Below are positions 1 through 8,995 of a DNA stretch of 64,000 nt, piece by piece. Within the stretch, counting starts at the first letter, position 1. Each line of letters begins with the position of its first letter. Where the stretch lies: the NCBI GenBank assembly GCA_025210735.1, contig JAOARD010000011.1, positions 1-64,000 of the forward strand, given 5' to 3'. The notes under the pieces were generated by a model, which searched no databases, was not told the DNA's origin, and was given only the letters and a program-made list of their open reading frames with translations. A program made the translations under genes and the position numbers. The stretch comes from Bacteroidales bacterium. Its GTDB lineage: Bacteria; Bacteroidota; Bacteroidia; Bacteroidales; UBA6680.

Positions 1-1
1 T

Positions 2-919
2 GTATTAGGAGTTAATACATCGCGTTATTATATGTTTGATCCATCCTATTATCTGAAAGGAGATGATATAAAAAAGGATGCAGGAGGATTTGTAGAGGGA
101 AATGTACAGTTTCCGTATCGTGGATTTAATGCATCGTTTATGGCAAGGATTTATAGTGGAGGTATAAAGAGTGGCGACAGCTATTTTGCAGGAGATATCA
201 CGTTTGATTTTTCGCTGTTTGATTATACATGGCATACAAATTCAGGTTTATCATTTAGTAGTTCAAGTGCAAGTTATTTTGAGAGTCGTTTCTTTTCAAA
301 CAGGATTAAGTGGAATGAATCCCTTCCTCGTGAGAATAAAACATCATTATCGGGGGTAATCAGTTCGTCTGATTTAGGATTGTCATTGGAGGGATATTAT
401 AATCAGATAGGAAATTTTATAAGTTATGATACCCTAGGAGTAACAACAAACGACGGACAGTTTGCAGTGTTTGGATTACGTGCCAAGAAACAGTTTAGGT
501 TAGGAGGATTACGAACAGATATATTGGTAGATTTTCAGCAGAGTACAGATGAGAGTGCATTGAGTCTTCCGTTATTAAGTACTGAGACTAAACTATACTG
601 GGAGGATGATATCTATTTTAAGAAGACAGATGGACTATTAGACTATCAGATAGGAGTAAGTTTAAGATATAATACAGAGTACTATGCTGATGCTTATGAG
701 CCTGCTATGGGTGTTTATGTACAACAACGTATAAAGAAATATGGAGGTTACCCGTGGTTTGATGCGTTTTTAAACATCAAAGTAAAACGTATGGTGATAT
801 ATCTAAAATATACTCATCTTAACGAGAGTTTTTCAAATGGAGAGTACTTCCGTACGCCCTATTATCCGGCTGCTCCGGCTGCTTTAACATACGGTTTTAT
901 CTGGAGATTTTATAATTAA
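2..919 (+). CDS. Putative porin, C-terminal part (partial)
   Basis: The reading frame is already open at the left edge, so the start lies outside the window; 305 residues are visible. The sequence is rich in alternating aromatic and polar strands and ends in a strand closing with FIWRFYN, typical of outer-membrane beta-barrels. The segment YYPAAPAALTYGFIWRF close to the end resembles the closing strand of the Bacteroidota putative porin family (Porin_10). It would sit in the outer membrane; its substrate cannot be told. An internal ATG at base 32 is not the start because the frame continues upstream. A terminator-like hairpin follows at once. Family assignment is by recall of the family pattern, not by a search. 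Confidence 0.75.
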   Translation, partial: VLGVNTSRYYMFDPSYYLKGDDIKKDAGGFVEGNVQFPYRGFNASFMARIYSGGIKSGDSYFAGDITFDFSLFDYTWHTNSGLSFSSSSASYFESRFFSNRIKWNESLPRENKTSLSGVISSSDLGLSLEGYYNQIGNFISYDTLGVTTNDGQFAVFGLRAKKQFRLGGLRTDILVDFQQSTDESALSLPLLSTETKLYWEDDIYFKKTDGLLDYQIGVSLRYNTEYYADAYEPAMGVYVQQRIKKYGGYPWFDAFLNIKVKRMVIYLKYTHLNESFSNGEYFRTPYYPAAPAALTYGFIWRFYN

Positions 920-923
920 TGAG

Positions 924-966
924 GTTAGCAAAAGGTTAATTTTAACACTTTTAACATTTTTTTTAC
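924..966 (+). terminator. Terminator after the porin gene
   Basis: An imperfect inverted repeat (GTTAGCAAAAGGTTAA paired with TTAACACTTTTAAC, with a small bulge) is followed by a run of eight or nine T. It begins a few bases after the porin stop codon. Confidence 0.65.
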
Positions 967-1168
967 GATTTATTTATATAACTTGCGCCCTGAAATTTTT
1001 ACAGATATATGCACACTATAGTAAATAACATTAAACAATATATCCGATTTGTGTGTTCTGTAAAGAGATATTGATTGCATGAAGCGAGATTTGAAAATAA
1101 ACTTATTATTAATAAAACCGATTTAGCGTGGTTAGTTTTATGTAACAATTCGTGACTAGTTATAGCAC
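967..1168. other. AT-rich gap before the mltF-like gene
   Basis: This is the non-repeat part of the 345-base gap between the porin and the lytic transglycosylase. It has no open frame worth calling. A possible second, poor copy of the left end of the leader element (ATGAAGCGAGATTTGAAAAT) begins near 1079. No clear -7/-33 promoter pair was recognised. Confidence 0.4.
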
Positions 1169-1264
1169 ATGAAACGAATCATTAATAATAACTTCTCTTA
1201 TAAAAACAAACACAATTATTTTTGGTACGTTGCATGTGACCAGTAGAAACTAAAAAACAAGCAC
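1169..1264 (+). repeat. Leader element, copy 1 (before mltF-like gene)
   Basis: Copy of the dispersed element of about 90 bp described in the findings. It starts ATGAAACGAATCATTA and ends exactly at the start codon of the downstream gene. The right half GTTGCATGTGACCAG followed by an AAACTAAAAAAC stretch matches GTTCCATCTGACAACTAAAAAAC of the copy at 31229-31319. This is one of the more diverged copies. Confidence 0.6.
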
Positions 1265-2713
1265 ATGAAAACAACATTAAAAACAATCTTAAAGACCATT
1301 GGTCTAATGGTATTGGTCGTCATTATTACCAATTGTAATAAGCAACAATTGGTAACAGAAGAGAACGTAAACATCACCGAAACAGTTTCAATTGATCTTG
1401 ACAAGATCAAAGAGAGAGGTAGACTCATTGCCTCAACAAGCTATAATTCAGTTAATTATTTTATGTATAAAGGTGCTCCAATGGGATATCAGTTTGATAT
1501 GCTTAGATTGCTAGCGTCTGAACTAAATGTTAGTCTTGAGATTGTAGTAAATAATGATAACGAAGATGCATTCAGAAAACTGAATACCGGTGAGTATGAT
1601 TTGATTGCTAATGGATTAACAGTAACAGATGATAGATTAAAAAGTGTAGGTTTTACCAAGCCATTAGCGGAATCAAGACAGGTACTGGTACAGCGTTTAC
1701 CAGAAAAAGGAAAGAGTATAACGGGAAGCAATTTGCATGATAACACAATTACAGATGTTAAGCAGTTAGCAGGAAAGGTAGTGTATGTACAACAAGGAAC
1801 AGTTTTTGTTGATAATTTAAAAAGTTTATCAGATAGCCTTGATAATCCTATAACTATTATTGAACTACCAGAAGAGCAAGAAGATATTATAAAGCTGATT
1901 GCAAATGGTGAGATAAATTATACTGTATGTGATGAAAATATTGGGTTGGTTAATCAAACTTATTACCCGAATATTGATGTGAGTATACCATTAAGTTCTA
2001 AACAAGATCTTGCTTGGGCTGTGAGAAAAAATTCTCCTGAGCTATTAAATGAAATTGATAAATGGCTAACAAGTAAACAGTCTAAATACTCAAGAGCAAT
2101 ATTATACAAGAAATATTTTAATAATAAGAGATCAAAAAGAATTGTTAAGAGTGATTATTATACATTAAGTAGCGGAAAAATTTCTGTATTTGATGATATA
2201 ATAAAGCGAAAGAGTGAATTAATAGGTTGGGATTGGAGGCTCTTAGCATCTTTGATATATCAGGAGTCAAGATTTAACCCTGAAGCTGAATCGTGGATGG
2301 GAGCGTATGGTCTTATGCAGTTAATGCCAACAACTGCTGATATGTATGGAATAACTGACGACTCGACACCTGAACAGCATATTTCTGCAGGTGTAAAGTA
2401 TATTGCATGGATTGATAAAAGGTTAAAGAAGACCGGAATTAGTGATGAAGAGAGAATTAAGTTTGTTATAGCTTCATATAATGTTGGGTTAGGGCATGTA
2501 AAGGATGCCAGAAGACTTGCAGTAAAGTATGGCAAGAATCCTGACATATGGGATAATAATGTAGACTTTTTTATACTAAATAAATCTAAACCAAAGTATT
2601 TTAAAGATCCGGTTGTTAAACACGGATATGCCAGAGGAAGTGAAACATATAAATATGTAATTGAGATTACTGATCGTTTTGAGCATTACAGAAATCTGGC
2701 AATACTTGATTAA
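1265..2713 (+). CDS. mltF: MltF-like membrane-bound lytic murein transglycosylase (lipoprotein)
   Basis: It is predicted to cleave the glycan strands of peptidoglycan between MurNAc and GlcNAc, forming 1,6-anhydro ends, from the periplasmic face of a membrane. The N-terminus is a lipoprotein signal with lipobox IITNC (Cys24). Residues about 50-275 form a solute-binding-protein family 3 fold, with a typical DxxANGLTVTxxR segment. Residues about 315-460 form a C-terminal SLT domain. The SLT motifs are QESRFNPEA, with likely catalytic Glu334, then GAYGLMQLMPTTA and ASYNVGLGH. The two-domain order and 482-residue length fit MltF. The start codon abuts a leader element copy. The 3' end overlaps the convergent nudix gene by 47 bases, with no terminator between them. 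Confidence 0.9.
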   Translation: MKTTLKTILKTIGLMVLVVIITNCNKQQLVTEENVNITETVSIDLDKIKERGRLIASTSYNSVNYFMYKGAPMGYQFDMLRLLASELNVSLEIVVNNDNEDAFRKLNTGEYDLIANGLTVTDDRLKSVGFTKPLAESRQVLVQRLPEKGKSITGSNLHDNTITDVKQLAGKVVYVQQGTVFVDNLKSLSDSLDNPITIIELPEEQEDIIKLIANGEINYTVCDENIGLVNQTYYPNIDVSIPLSSKQDLAWAVRKNSPELLNEIDKWLTSKQSKYSRAILYKKYFNNKRSKRIVKSDYYTLSSGKISVFDDIIKRKSELIGWDWRLLASLIYQESRFNPEAESWMGAYGLMQLMPTTADMYGITDDSTPEQHISAGVKYIAWIDKRLKKTGISDEERIKFVIASYNVGLGHVKDARRLAVKYGKNPDIWDNNVDFFILNKSKPKYFKDPVVKHGYARGSETYKYVIEITDRFEHYRNLAILD

Positions 2714-3338
2714 AATCAAAACCATTTAAAACCTCTGTTAATTCAGAGATAATCATTGCTGTAGCACCCCATACATGATTGTTATACAGATCGTAGTAAG
2801 GTGCATTGATAGCTTTATTGTTAATGGTTATGGTTTTGTTCTTTCTTGAATCGGCAGAGAATATTTTGTTTATGTCTACCTCAATAATATGTTCAACCTC
2901 ACTTTTGTCGATATTAAATTCGGGAGTGTATGGTAAAAAACATAGTACAGGTAGTACCTTAATATTACTAACAGGAATATATAAATTTGATAATGTGCTG
3001 ATGATTGTAAGATCATCAGCACAAATACCTATCTCTTCTTTTGTTTCTCGTACTGCTGTCTGAATTAAATCGCTATCATTCTCTTCAAACTTTCCACCAG
3101 GAAACGATATTTGTGCGCTATGTGGTCCATCATACTCTGGTCTCTTAATGAAAACAGTACAGAGTTTATTGTTTTTTGGATATAGTATTATAGCAACAGC
3201 AGCCTCTTTAGCAGGACTGTTATCGCTATTATTAAACACAATGTTTCTGTGCTGAGGTGCCATTTTTTTTTGCGCCTCAATTCCTGGTAAGGAGTTATTA
3301 AAATAAGCTCTTAATTCATCAACAATATCTTTACACAT
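2667..3338 (-). CDS. NUDIX hydrolase, CoA pyrophosphatase-like
   Basis: A 223-residue NUDIX protein. The Nudix box is visible as GGKFEENDSDLIQTAVRETK followed by EEIG. The stretch just before it (IKRPEYDGPHSAQISFPGG) resembles the additional motif of the CoA diphosphatase branch (NudL/NUDT7), which splits CoA into 3',5'-ADP and phosphopantetheine. It is a soluble cytoplasmic enzyme with no signal peptide. Its ATG shares one base with the gatD stop codon (TAATG), so it is probably translated with gatE-gatD. Substrate assignment is an inference; other Nudix substrates remain possible. Its 3' end overlaps the convergent mltF-like gene. Confidence 0.82.
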   Translation of the reverse strand: MCKDIVDELRAYFNNSLPGIEAQKKMAPQHRNIVFNNSDNSPAKEAAVAIILYPKNNKLCTVFIKRPEYDGPHSAQISFPGGKFEENDSDLIQTAVRETKEEIGICADDLTIISTLSNLYIPVSNIKVLPVLCFLPYTPEFNIDKSEVEHIIEVDINKIFSADSRKNKTITINNKAINAPYYDLYNNHVWGATAMIISELTEVLNGFDFNQVLPDFCNAQNDQ

Positions 3339-4726
3339 TACTTTCTAAAATTTTTAATAAAATCATCAATTTCTGAGACCCCTCCTTGATAAACCAAGTA
3401 ACCATCATAAGGTTCACGAGGAGTTATCTCATCGTTTACTGTATCAAGCATTATATCCTTTACCTTTTCAGGGTTATCTGTCTGACCAAGAGCCCATCCT
3501 AATTTTATATAGGCGGTTTCTGGTAACATGTTTCCTGCCGGTACAATTCCCATTTTCATAAGATCGCGCCCGGTATCATATACAAACATATTAACATACC
3601 CCCATATTGTCTGTAACGTCATATACATTACAACGCCTTTCTTTTGTGCACGCTCTATTGCAGGATATATGCTTTTATTAACATGCCCTAATCCAGTACC
3701 AACAAAAACTATTCCTTTATATCCGCAATCAACAAGCGAATCTATTACATCGCCTTGCATTCCGGGGTAGTAATAAACCATTGTCACCTTCTCGTTGAAT
3801 ACAGGATTACATATCACATTATTGTCTTTGCGTCTTACATTCCTGTCAGATTTAATCTTCTTTATACCTATATCTTTATTTATTGTGGCAAGAGGAGTAT
3901 CGCCAATAGTTCTGAATGTAGACCTGTACGATGAGTGCATTTTACGCACCCTTGTTCCCGGATGAAGGAAACCATATTCATCAGATGTAGGACCAAACAT
4001 ACAAACCATTACCTCTGCAATATCGCTATATGCAGCAGTGTATGCTGCATGAATAAGATTTAAAGCAGCATCAGATGATGGTCTGTCTGATGAGCGCTGA
4101 GATCCTACAAGAACAATTGGAATAGGTGGATTCTGAATCATAAATGTAAGTGCAGCAGCTGTATGGTGTAGTGTATCTGTTCCATGGCCAATTATAATTC
4201 CATCAACACCTTTCTCAATCTCCTCCTTAATAGCTTTTGCAAGTATAACATATTGCTCTGGTCCCATATTTTCACTAAACACAGAGAATAGTTTTTCGGT
4301 CTCTATATTACATATATCTGCAAGTTCAGGTACAGCACCATATAACTCTCCAGGTGAAAAAGCAGGGATAACAGCTCCGGTTCTGTAATCTAGTCTTGAT
4401 GCTATTGTTCCTCCGGTTCCAAACAGTTTTACATTTGGTTTGTCATCTGAGTATGGGAACTTTTTTTCCGGAATTTTATAGTTTGCTTTATAATATCCGA
4501 GTTCTGTAATATCTGTTATTGTGTTAATATTTATACCAATATTGTACCCTGTATCTATCTTTAGAACAAGATGCTGATCGTTATCATTTTCTGATCGGGG
4601 CAAAAGTGTTCCTATAAACTCTCCTCTGGTAGTGGTTATTTTAACTTTTCCCCAAACGCGACAATTGTATTTTTCAAATATCTTTAATGATTCTCCTTTA
4701 TATCCTTGTGTATTTTCTCCGTTCAT
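3338..4726 (-). CDS. gatD: Glu-tRNA(Gln) amidotransferase subunit D
   Basis: This is the asparaginase-like subunit that releases ammonia from glutamine or asparagine for transamidation of Glu-tRNA(Gln). A small N-terminal beta domain (about residues 1-85) precedes an L-asparaginase I fold. The active-site motifs are GTGGTIASR (Thr104/Thr107), GHGTDT (Thr183, Asp184) and VRKMH (Lys262). I chose the ATG at 4726, giving 462 residues, because it overlaps the gatE stop codon as ATGA and removes a non-homologous extension of 34 residues. The N-terminal AMPS-type domain and the direct partnership with gatE separate it from ordinary asparaginase. The gene pair is unusual for Bacteroidota; see findings. 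Confidence 0.93.
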   Translation of the reverse strand: MNGENTQGYKGESLKIFEKYNCRVWGKVKITTTRGEFIGTLLPRSENDNDQHLVLKIDTGYNIGININTITDITELGYYKANYKIPEKKFPYSDDKPNVKLFGTGGTIASRLDYRTGAVIPAFSPGELYGAVPELADICNIETEKLFSVFSENMGPEQYVILAKAIKEEIEKGVDGIIIGHGTDTLHHTAAALTFMIQNPPIPIVLVGSQRSSDRPSSDAALNLIHAAYTAAYSDIAEVMVCMFGPTSDEYGFLHPGTRVRKMHSSYRSTFRTIGDTPLATINKDIGIKKIKSDRNVRRKDNNVICNPVFNEKVTMVYYYPGMQGDVIDSLVDCGYKGIVFVGTGLGHVNKSIYPAIERAQKKGVVMYMTLQTIWGYVNMFVYDTGRDLMKMGIVPAGNMLPETAYIKLGWALGQTDNPEKVKDIMLDTVNDEITPREPYDGYLVYQGGVSEIDDFIKNFRK

Positions 4727-6696
4727 GATAATGTGGTTTCTGATGTTAATAATGTTGATAACTTGGCAATTGATATATTTCCGACAGCTTCGGGTGCAAT
4801 ATTGCCAATAGCCCAGTTTACAGTACATTTATGATCTCTGTATTCCGGAATTGTTGTCATTAGTTTGTTTGTTTTTGTCAGAAACTCACTGAAATCAATA
4901 TTTCTTTTATTAAAATTAATTCTGTCTAATACCTTTTCGGCCGAATCTAATCCAGATTTTGCAATCTCAGAAAATATTCTCTTTATAAGTTCATTATCAA
5001 GATTGTTGTCTGCAATATATTTGAATATATTGTATATGTTCTCAAAATTAAAGTCCTTCTTATATCCGTTTCTACCATGAATATGTTTTACTCTGTGACC
5101 TATTACTGATGTAACAAATTTTGGTGTATAACCCAGAGATATAACCTTGTTTATTAATTTAAACAGATTGTTTCTAAGAATATATGTGTAGGTATCTTTT
5201 GGCGCACTCCACTCTCTTAGTTTACTCATCTGATAATCTATATCATTCTCTTCCTGTTGTTTCAAACTATCAATATATTCAATAGCAAGCGGTATAGGTA
5301 CAGAGTCGGTATCTGGATACATTCTGTCTGCTCCCGGCAGAACTCTTTCAAACAGAGTAGTTCCATCAGGCATTGGTCTTCTTGTTTCTGAAGGTATACC
5401 TTCAAATGCCATAATGCATCGCTCCTCAACTGTCTCTATAGCTGTCTGTATATCGTTTTTTGGACCCCAGATTATTATCTGAGCATCGTTATCGTTTGAT
5501 GGTAAAGCCTCTTTAACCTGTTTAAATACCGATGGAGATAAATCTGTATTAATATCCTCTGATGATACTATATTTGGTTTCTCAATACAGGCAATAACCT
5601 TTAATCTGTCTGATATTTCGCTACAGAAATCTCTTCCTGGTTGCGTAAAATGCGATAATATATCTTTGAACTCAGGAAGATTTATAGCAATGATCTCTTC
5701 GCATGGAAGACCATTCTGTTTTGCAATCTCTCTTATCTTAGGAAATTCTTTAGCATTTAGAGTAGTATAACTTAATTTCCACGAGTCTTTAGATGATCTT
5801 TCATTCAATATATCTTTTATACTTAAAAGCGCCCATTGTCTGAATGCTTCGTTGTGCGAAAGTTTTGGTATCCACCTGTTTCTCGAAACTCCTTTTATTT
5901 CGACCCTTGTTCCTCCTTCGCAGCTGACATTAACATCCTCTCTGCCAGCACCCATTCCTACTCTGACTTTTCCAGATACTCTGTTTAACAGTCTGATATG
6001 TTCTGCTGCATCTTTTAGTTCCTGAGGAGTGAATAGCTCTGGGGCAGTTACAGTTTCAATAAGGGGTACACCAAGTCTGTCCGTCTTATAAACCCGGTTA
6101 TGACCAAAATCCATTGTCTCACGGCATGAGTCCTCCTCAATACTAAGTTGTATAAGGTTTACTTTTTTGTAACCAAGATCAATTTGTCCGTTTACACCAA
6201 GAATTGCTGTGCGCTGAAAACCAGCCGGGATACTTCCGTCAAGATACTGCTTTCTGGTTATATGCACCTCGCCAACAATGTTTAACTTACACAGATGGCA
6301 AATTTCAAGGGCATACTCAAGGGCCTCTTTATTTATCGGGAACGGAGGAGTATCATCAATATCGTATGTACACGCAGTTGATTTGTGTATTTTATAGGTA
6401 ATCTCTTTTTTGGTCTTAAACTCCATTAGTGCTGTGCCGTCATAAACACCCATCTCACTTAGCGTAGGGCGCATATGTCTTATTATTTCGGCATGATAAT
6501 CTTCATTGCTGTGTAATACTCCGGCAGGACATCTGCAAAAAAGCTTCTCTTTAGAATTTAATTGCTGATGTACCTCTAGTCCCGACTTAAAGCCAATACG
6601 GCGATAATCTTCGGGGGTTGCTTCATGAAAAGATACATATCCTATCTTCTCTTTGCTTTGTAGGTAATTCTGGTTTTTTATTAGGTCTTTATTCAT
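4723..6696 (-). CDS. gatE: Glu-tRNA(Gln) amidotransferase subunit E
   Basis: This is the tRNA-binding and kinase/transamidase subunit that phosphorylates Glu on misacylated Glu-tRNA(Gln) and converts it to Gln. The GatB/GatE cradle begins with GLEVHQQLNSKEKLFCRCP near residue 40. Further family motifs are IEEDSCRE, RLGVPLIETVT and GREDVNVS. A GAD/AspRS-like insert (about residues 330-440) is present, which separates GatE from GatB. The last 130 residues are helical, as in the YqeY-like tail. At 657 residues it has the length of archaeal GatE. It is first in gatE-gatD-nudix, with a 4-base overlap into gatD. A leader element copy ends at its ATG. Confidence 0.94.
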   Translation of the reverse strand: MNKDLIKNQNYLQSKEKIGYVSFHEATPEDYRRIGFKSGLEVHQQLNSKEKLFCRCPAGVLHSNEDYHAEIIRHMRPTLSEMGVYDGTALMEFKTKKEITYKIHKSTACTYDIDDTPPFPINKEALEYALEICHLCKLNIVGEVHITRKQYLDGSIPAGFQRTAILGVNGQIDLGYKKVNLIQLSIEEDSCRETMDFGHNRVYKTDRLGVPLIETVTAPELFTPQELKDAAEHIRLLNRVSGKVRVGMGAGREDVNVSCEGGTRVEIKGVSRNRWIPKLSHNEAFRQWALLSIKDILNERSSKDSWKLSYTTLNAKEFPKIREIAKQNGLPCEEIIAINLPEFKDILSHFTQPGRDFCSEISDRLKVIACIEKPNIVSSEDINTDLSPSVFKQVKEALPSNDNDAQIIIWGPKNDIQTAIETVEERCIMAFEGIPSETRRPMPDGTTLFERVLPGADRMYPDTDSVPIPLAIEYIDSLKQQEENDIDYQMSKLREWSAPKDTYTYILRNNLFKLINKVISLGYTPKFVTSVIGHRVKHIHGRNGYKKDFNFENIYNIFKYIADNNLDNELIKRIFSEIAKSGLDSAEKVLDRINFNKRNIDFSEFLTKTNKLMTTIPEYRDHKCTVNWAIGNIAPEAVGNISIAKLSTLLTSETTLS

Positions 6697-6784
6697 ACGA
6701 TTATTATTTATTTGAATTTCGTATGGAACCAGTCTATATCAGTATCAACAGGGTTTTGTTCAGAACTGGTATAGAGGGTTTCAT
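6697..6784 (-). repeat. Leader element, copy 2 (before gatE)
   Basis: On the minus strand the element begins ATGAAACCCTCTATACC and ends at the gatE start codon, 88 bases later. Its right half (TGGTTCCATACGAAATTC followed by an AT-rich tail) matches the common GTTCCATCTGACAA core. In one frame the segment is open for about 37 codons up to a stop at 6708 but has no ATG. I treat this as chance or degenerate coding. Confidence 0.55.
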
Positions 6785-7015
6785 TTATAAATAAGGGTAA
6801 ATTGAATTTCAGACTCTTAATTTATGGTTTATTTTCAGCATTACCAAAAAGAGGAGTTTAAATAATAACCACAGTATTAATAAATATCGGGGTGATTTTT
6901 TGAGTACAATAGAATGTTTTCGGTAGAGTTAGGAAAAGTTGAAGGCAGATATAAAAGCCTGATATCTGAATTTGGTAAGGTACTATTATCAATAATACCT
7001 TACCATGTATATTTA
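6785..7015. other. Intergenic region with two strong hairpins
   Basis: This stretch between cmk and the gatE leader has no supported gene. It holds two adjacent perfect inverted repeats: CAGATAT/ATATCTG at 6946-6968 and GGTAAGGTA/TACCTTACC at 6974-7004. The second lies a few bases past the cmk stop codon on the minus strand and may stabilise or end the lolE-like/cmk transcript, although no clear T-run follows it. Confidence 0.5.
6974..7004 (-). terminator. Hairpin downstream of cmk
   Basis: A 9-bp perfect stem GGTAAGGTA/TACCTTACC begins about 12 bases after the cmk stop codon. No U-tract follows on the minus strand, so it may be a processing or stabilising hairpin rather than an intrinsic terminator. 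Confidence 0.4.
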
Positions 7016-7705
7016 TTAAAGCTTGTTTATAATCTCTTCAAGCCACACAACCTGATCTTCAGGTAGCATATATGTGTTGTCAAGAGTAATTGCATCGTCA
7101 GCCTTTACAAGAGGGCTAATTTCTCTGGTCTGATCAAGATGATCACGCGACACTATATTCTCTTCTATATCGTCATAATTAACATCATCACCTTTTGCAA
7201 TAAGTTCATCATAACGTCTTTTCGCTCTCACCTTAGGATCTGCGGTCATAAATATCTTTAGTTCAGCATCAGGGAATACAGCAGTTCCTATATCTCTGCC
7301 ATCCATTACAATACCTTTCTTAATGCCAAACCCTTGCTGAAGTTTTACAAGTTTTTCTCTTACGCTTCCAATACTGCTTATAATACTCACTTTAGATGAA
7401 ACAGAAATTGATCTGATCTCGTTTTCAACATCTTCACCGTTAAGTTTGGTAATCTGATTCCCTTCACTATCGTATTCAAAGTCTATCTCTACGTTATTAA
7501 GAATATCATTAAGCTTAATCTGATCTACAGTGTTGTTATCTATAATGTTATGTTTTATACAGCTAAGAGTAACTGCTCTATACATTGCCCCGCTATCCAC
7601 ATATGTATAGTTGTATTTTTTTGCAATCTTCTTTGCAAAAGTGCTTTTCCCGCAACTTGAAAAGCCATCAATAGCAATTACAATTTTATTTTGTAAGATA
7701 TCCAT
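7016..7705 (-). CDS. cmk: Cytidylate kinase
   Basis: It phosphorylates CMP and dCMP to the diphosphates with ATP, in pyrimidine salvage. The N-terminal P-loop is IDGFSSCGKSTFAKKIA (residues about 12-28), followed by the CMP-site motif YVDSGAMYRAVT. Later motifs are MDGRDIGTAVFPDAELKIFM and the lid RAKRRYDEL. The 229-residue length is normal for bacterial Cmk. It follows the LolE-like permease gene by 15 bases on the same strand, so the two are probably cotranscribed. No signal peptide; cytoplasmic. The family assignment is firm. Confidence 0.95.
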   Translation of the reverse strand: MDILQNKIVIAIDGFSSCGKSTFAKKIAKKYNYTYVDSGAMYRAVTLSCIKHNIIDNNTVDQIKLNDILNNVEIDFEYDSEGNQITKLNGEDVENEIRSISVSSKVSIISSIGSVREKLVKLQQGFGIKKGIVMDGRDIGTAVFPDAELKIFMTADPKVRAKRRYDELIAKGDDVNYDDIEENIVSRDHLDQTREISPLVKADDAITLDNTYMLPEDQVVWLEEIINKL

Positions 7706-7720
7706 ATTGTGTTATTTGTT

Positions 7721-8965
7721 TTATTCGAATTTTATTGATTTCTCAGGTGTTATTCTTGCTATAATTATTGATGGTACAATAAGAACAATAAATGTTATTG
7801 CAATTGTTCCAACATTTAGCAGAAGAATATGTGTAACGTCAATTTTAACAGGAACTCTGTCTATAAAGTAGTTCTCGGCATTAAGAGTAAGAGGTTTAAA
7901 GTATTTCTGTATAAGACATAATCCTAAACCAATAATATTACCAAATAGTAAACCTCTGTATAGAATGAACAAGCTATGGTATATAAAGATTTTTCGGATA
8001 GCAAATGTTTTTGCTCCAATAGCCTTAAGTATTCCAATCATGTTTGTACGCTCTAATATTACAATTAACATTCCTGAGATCATATTAAAGCATGCAACAA
8101 TAATCATTATTGTAAGTATGAATACAACATTCATATCCTGAAGTTCAAGCCAATCAAATAAACCACTCTTGTTTTCAACAATACTTTCTGTTCGTATTGG
8201 TTCGTCTTTATAATCAAAATTCAGAACAACAATATCCTCAACTTTCATTGTCATCATCTCCAGGTTATCAAAGTCCTTAATTGTTATCTCGTAACCGCCA
8301 ACTTTGTCTTTTCCCCATCCGTTAAGCCTCTGTATATGTTTAATATCGCCAATAATGTAACGTTTGTCGTATTCCGCCATAAACGTTTCATATATACCAC
8401 ATACTTTGAACTTTCTCATGCGCGGAGGTTTCTGTATAAAGTACATATAGAATGATGAATCAACATCTAAGTGAAGCATCTTTGCAAGTCTGTTTGATAT
8501 AACTACATCGTTTGTACGTTTTACAGAATCTATTTTTGGTAATACACCTCGTATTAGATATTTATTGAAAGAACTTTCGTTAAAATCTGTATTTATTCCT
8601 TTTAATACCGCACCCTGAATCTGATCTTTGGTTTTCATTACTCCTGCTTTTGTGGCAAAAGTTTGTACAGATTTTACCCCCTCAAGAGATTTTATTGTAT
8701 CAATATATTTAAGTGGATGATCAATTGGCGATGATTCAAACGATCTGTTCGGATCATACTTTACTAGTTTGATATTTGATTCAAAATCAAAAACTTTTTC
8801 TCTGATCTCACTTTTAAAGCCGTTTACAACAGCAAGAGCAGCAATCATTACAATAATGCTTAAGGCAACTCCTGCCACAGCAATTTTAATAATTGGTCGC
8901 GTTAATGTCTTTGATCCTTTGTGATCAAAGAAAATTTTTCTGGCAATAAATAGTTCTGTATTCAA
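7721..8965 (-). CDS. LolC/LolE-type ABC transporter permease
   Basis: A FtsX/MacB-type inner-membrane permease. One transmembrane helix lies near residues 27-50 (IAVAGVALSIIVMIAALAVV), followed by a large periplasmic MacB-like domain. Three C-terminal helices lie near residues 280-405. The N-terminal ELFIARKI motif is typical of LolC/LolE proteins, which extract lipoproteins from the inner membrane with the LolD ATPase. No LolD gene is in the window. The start is a TTG at 8965 that keeps the ELFIAR motif near the N-terminus; no ATG fits better. A -7 box (TACATTTG on the minus strand, 8988-8995) lies just upstream. Confidence 0.85.
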   Translation of the reverse strand: MNTELFIARKIFFDHKGSKTLTRPIIKIAVAGVALSIIVMIAALAVVNGFKSEIREKVFDFESNIKLVKYDPNRSFESSPIDHPLKYIDTIKSLEGVKSVQTFATKAGVMKTKDQIQGAVLKGINTDFNESSFNKYLIRGVLPKIDSVKRTNDVVISNRLAKMLHLDVDSSFYMYFIQKPPRMRKFKVCGIYETFMAEYDKRYIIGDIKHIQRLNGWGKDKVGGYEITIKDFDNLEMMTMKVEDIVVLNFDYKDEPIRTESIVENKSGLFDWLELQDMNVVFILTIMIIVACFNMISGMLIVILERTNMIGILKAIGAKTFAIRKIFIYHSLFILYRGLLFGNIIGLGLCLIQKYFKPLTLNAENYFIDRVPVKIDVTHILLLNVGTIAITFIVLIVPSIIIARITPEKSIKFE

Positions 8966-8975
8966 GGCTTTATTT

Positions 8976-8995
8976 TACATTTGACTACAAATGTA
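8976..8995. promoter_or_regulatory. Divergent -7 boxes in one palindrome
   Basis: TACATTTG on the plus strand (8976-8983) and TACATTTG on the minus strand (8988-8995) both match the Bacteroidota -7 consensus TAnnTTTG. They face away from each other inside the palindrome ACATTTG-acta-CAAATGT. They are positioned to drive namZ to the right and the LolE-like gene to the left. The -33 elements are not obvious. Confidence 0.5.

Noticed and set aside
4727-4828. Earlier start for gatD
   Set aside because: It lies within gatE, adds residues not seen in GatD, and the ATG at 4726 gives the classical ATGA overlap.
6708-6821. Open stretch of about 37 codons before gatE as a gene or gene remnant
   Set aside because: It has no ATG and coincides largely with a leader element copy. 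The resemblance to other copies is at DNA level, in different frames.
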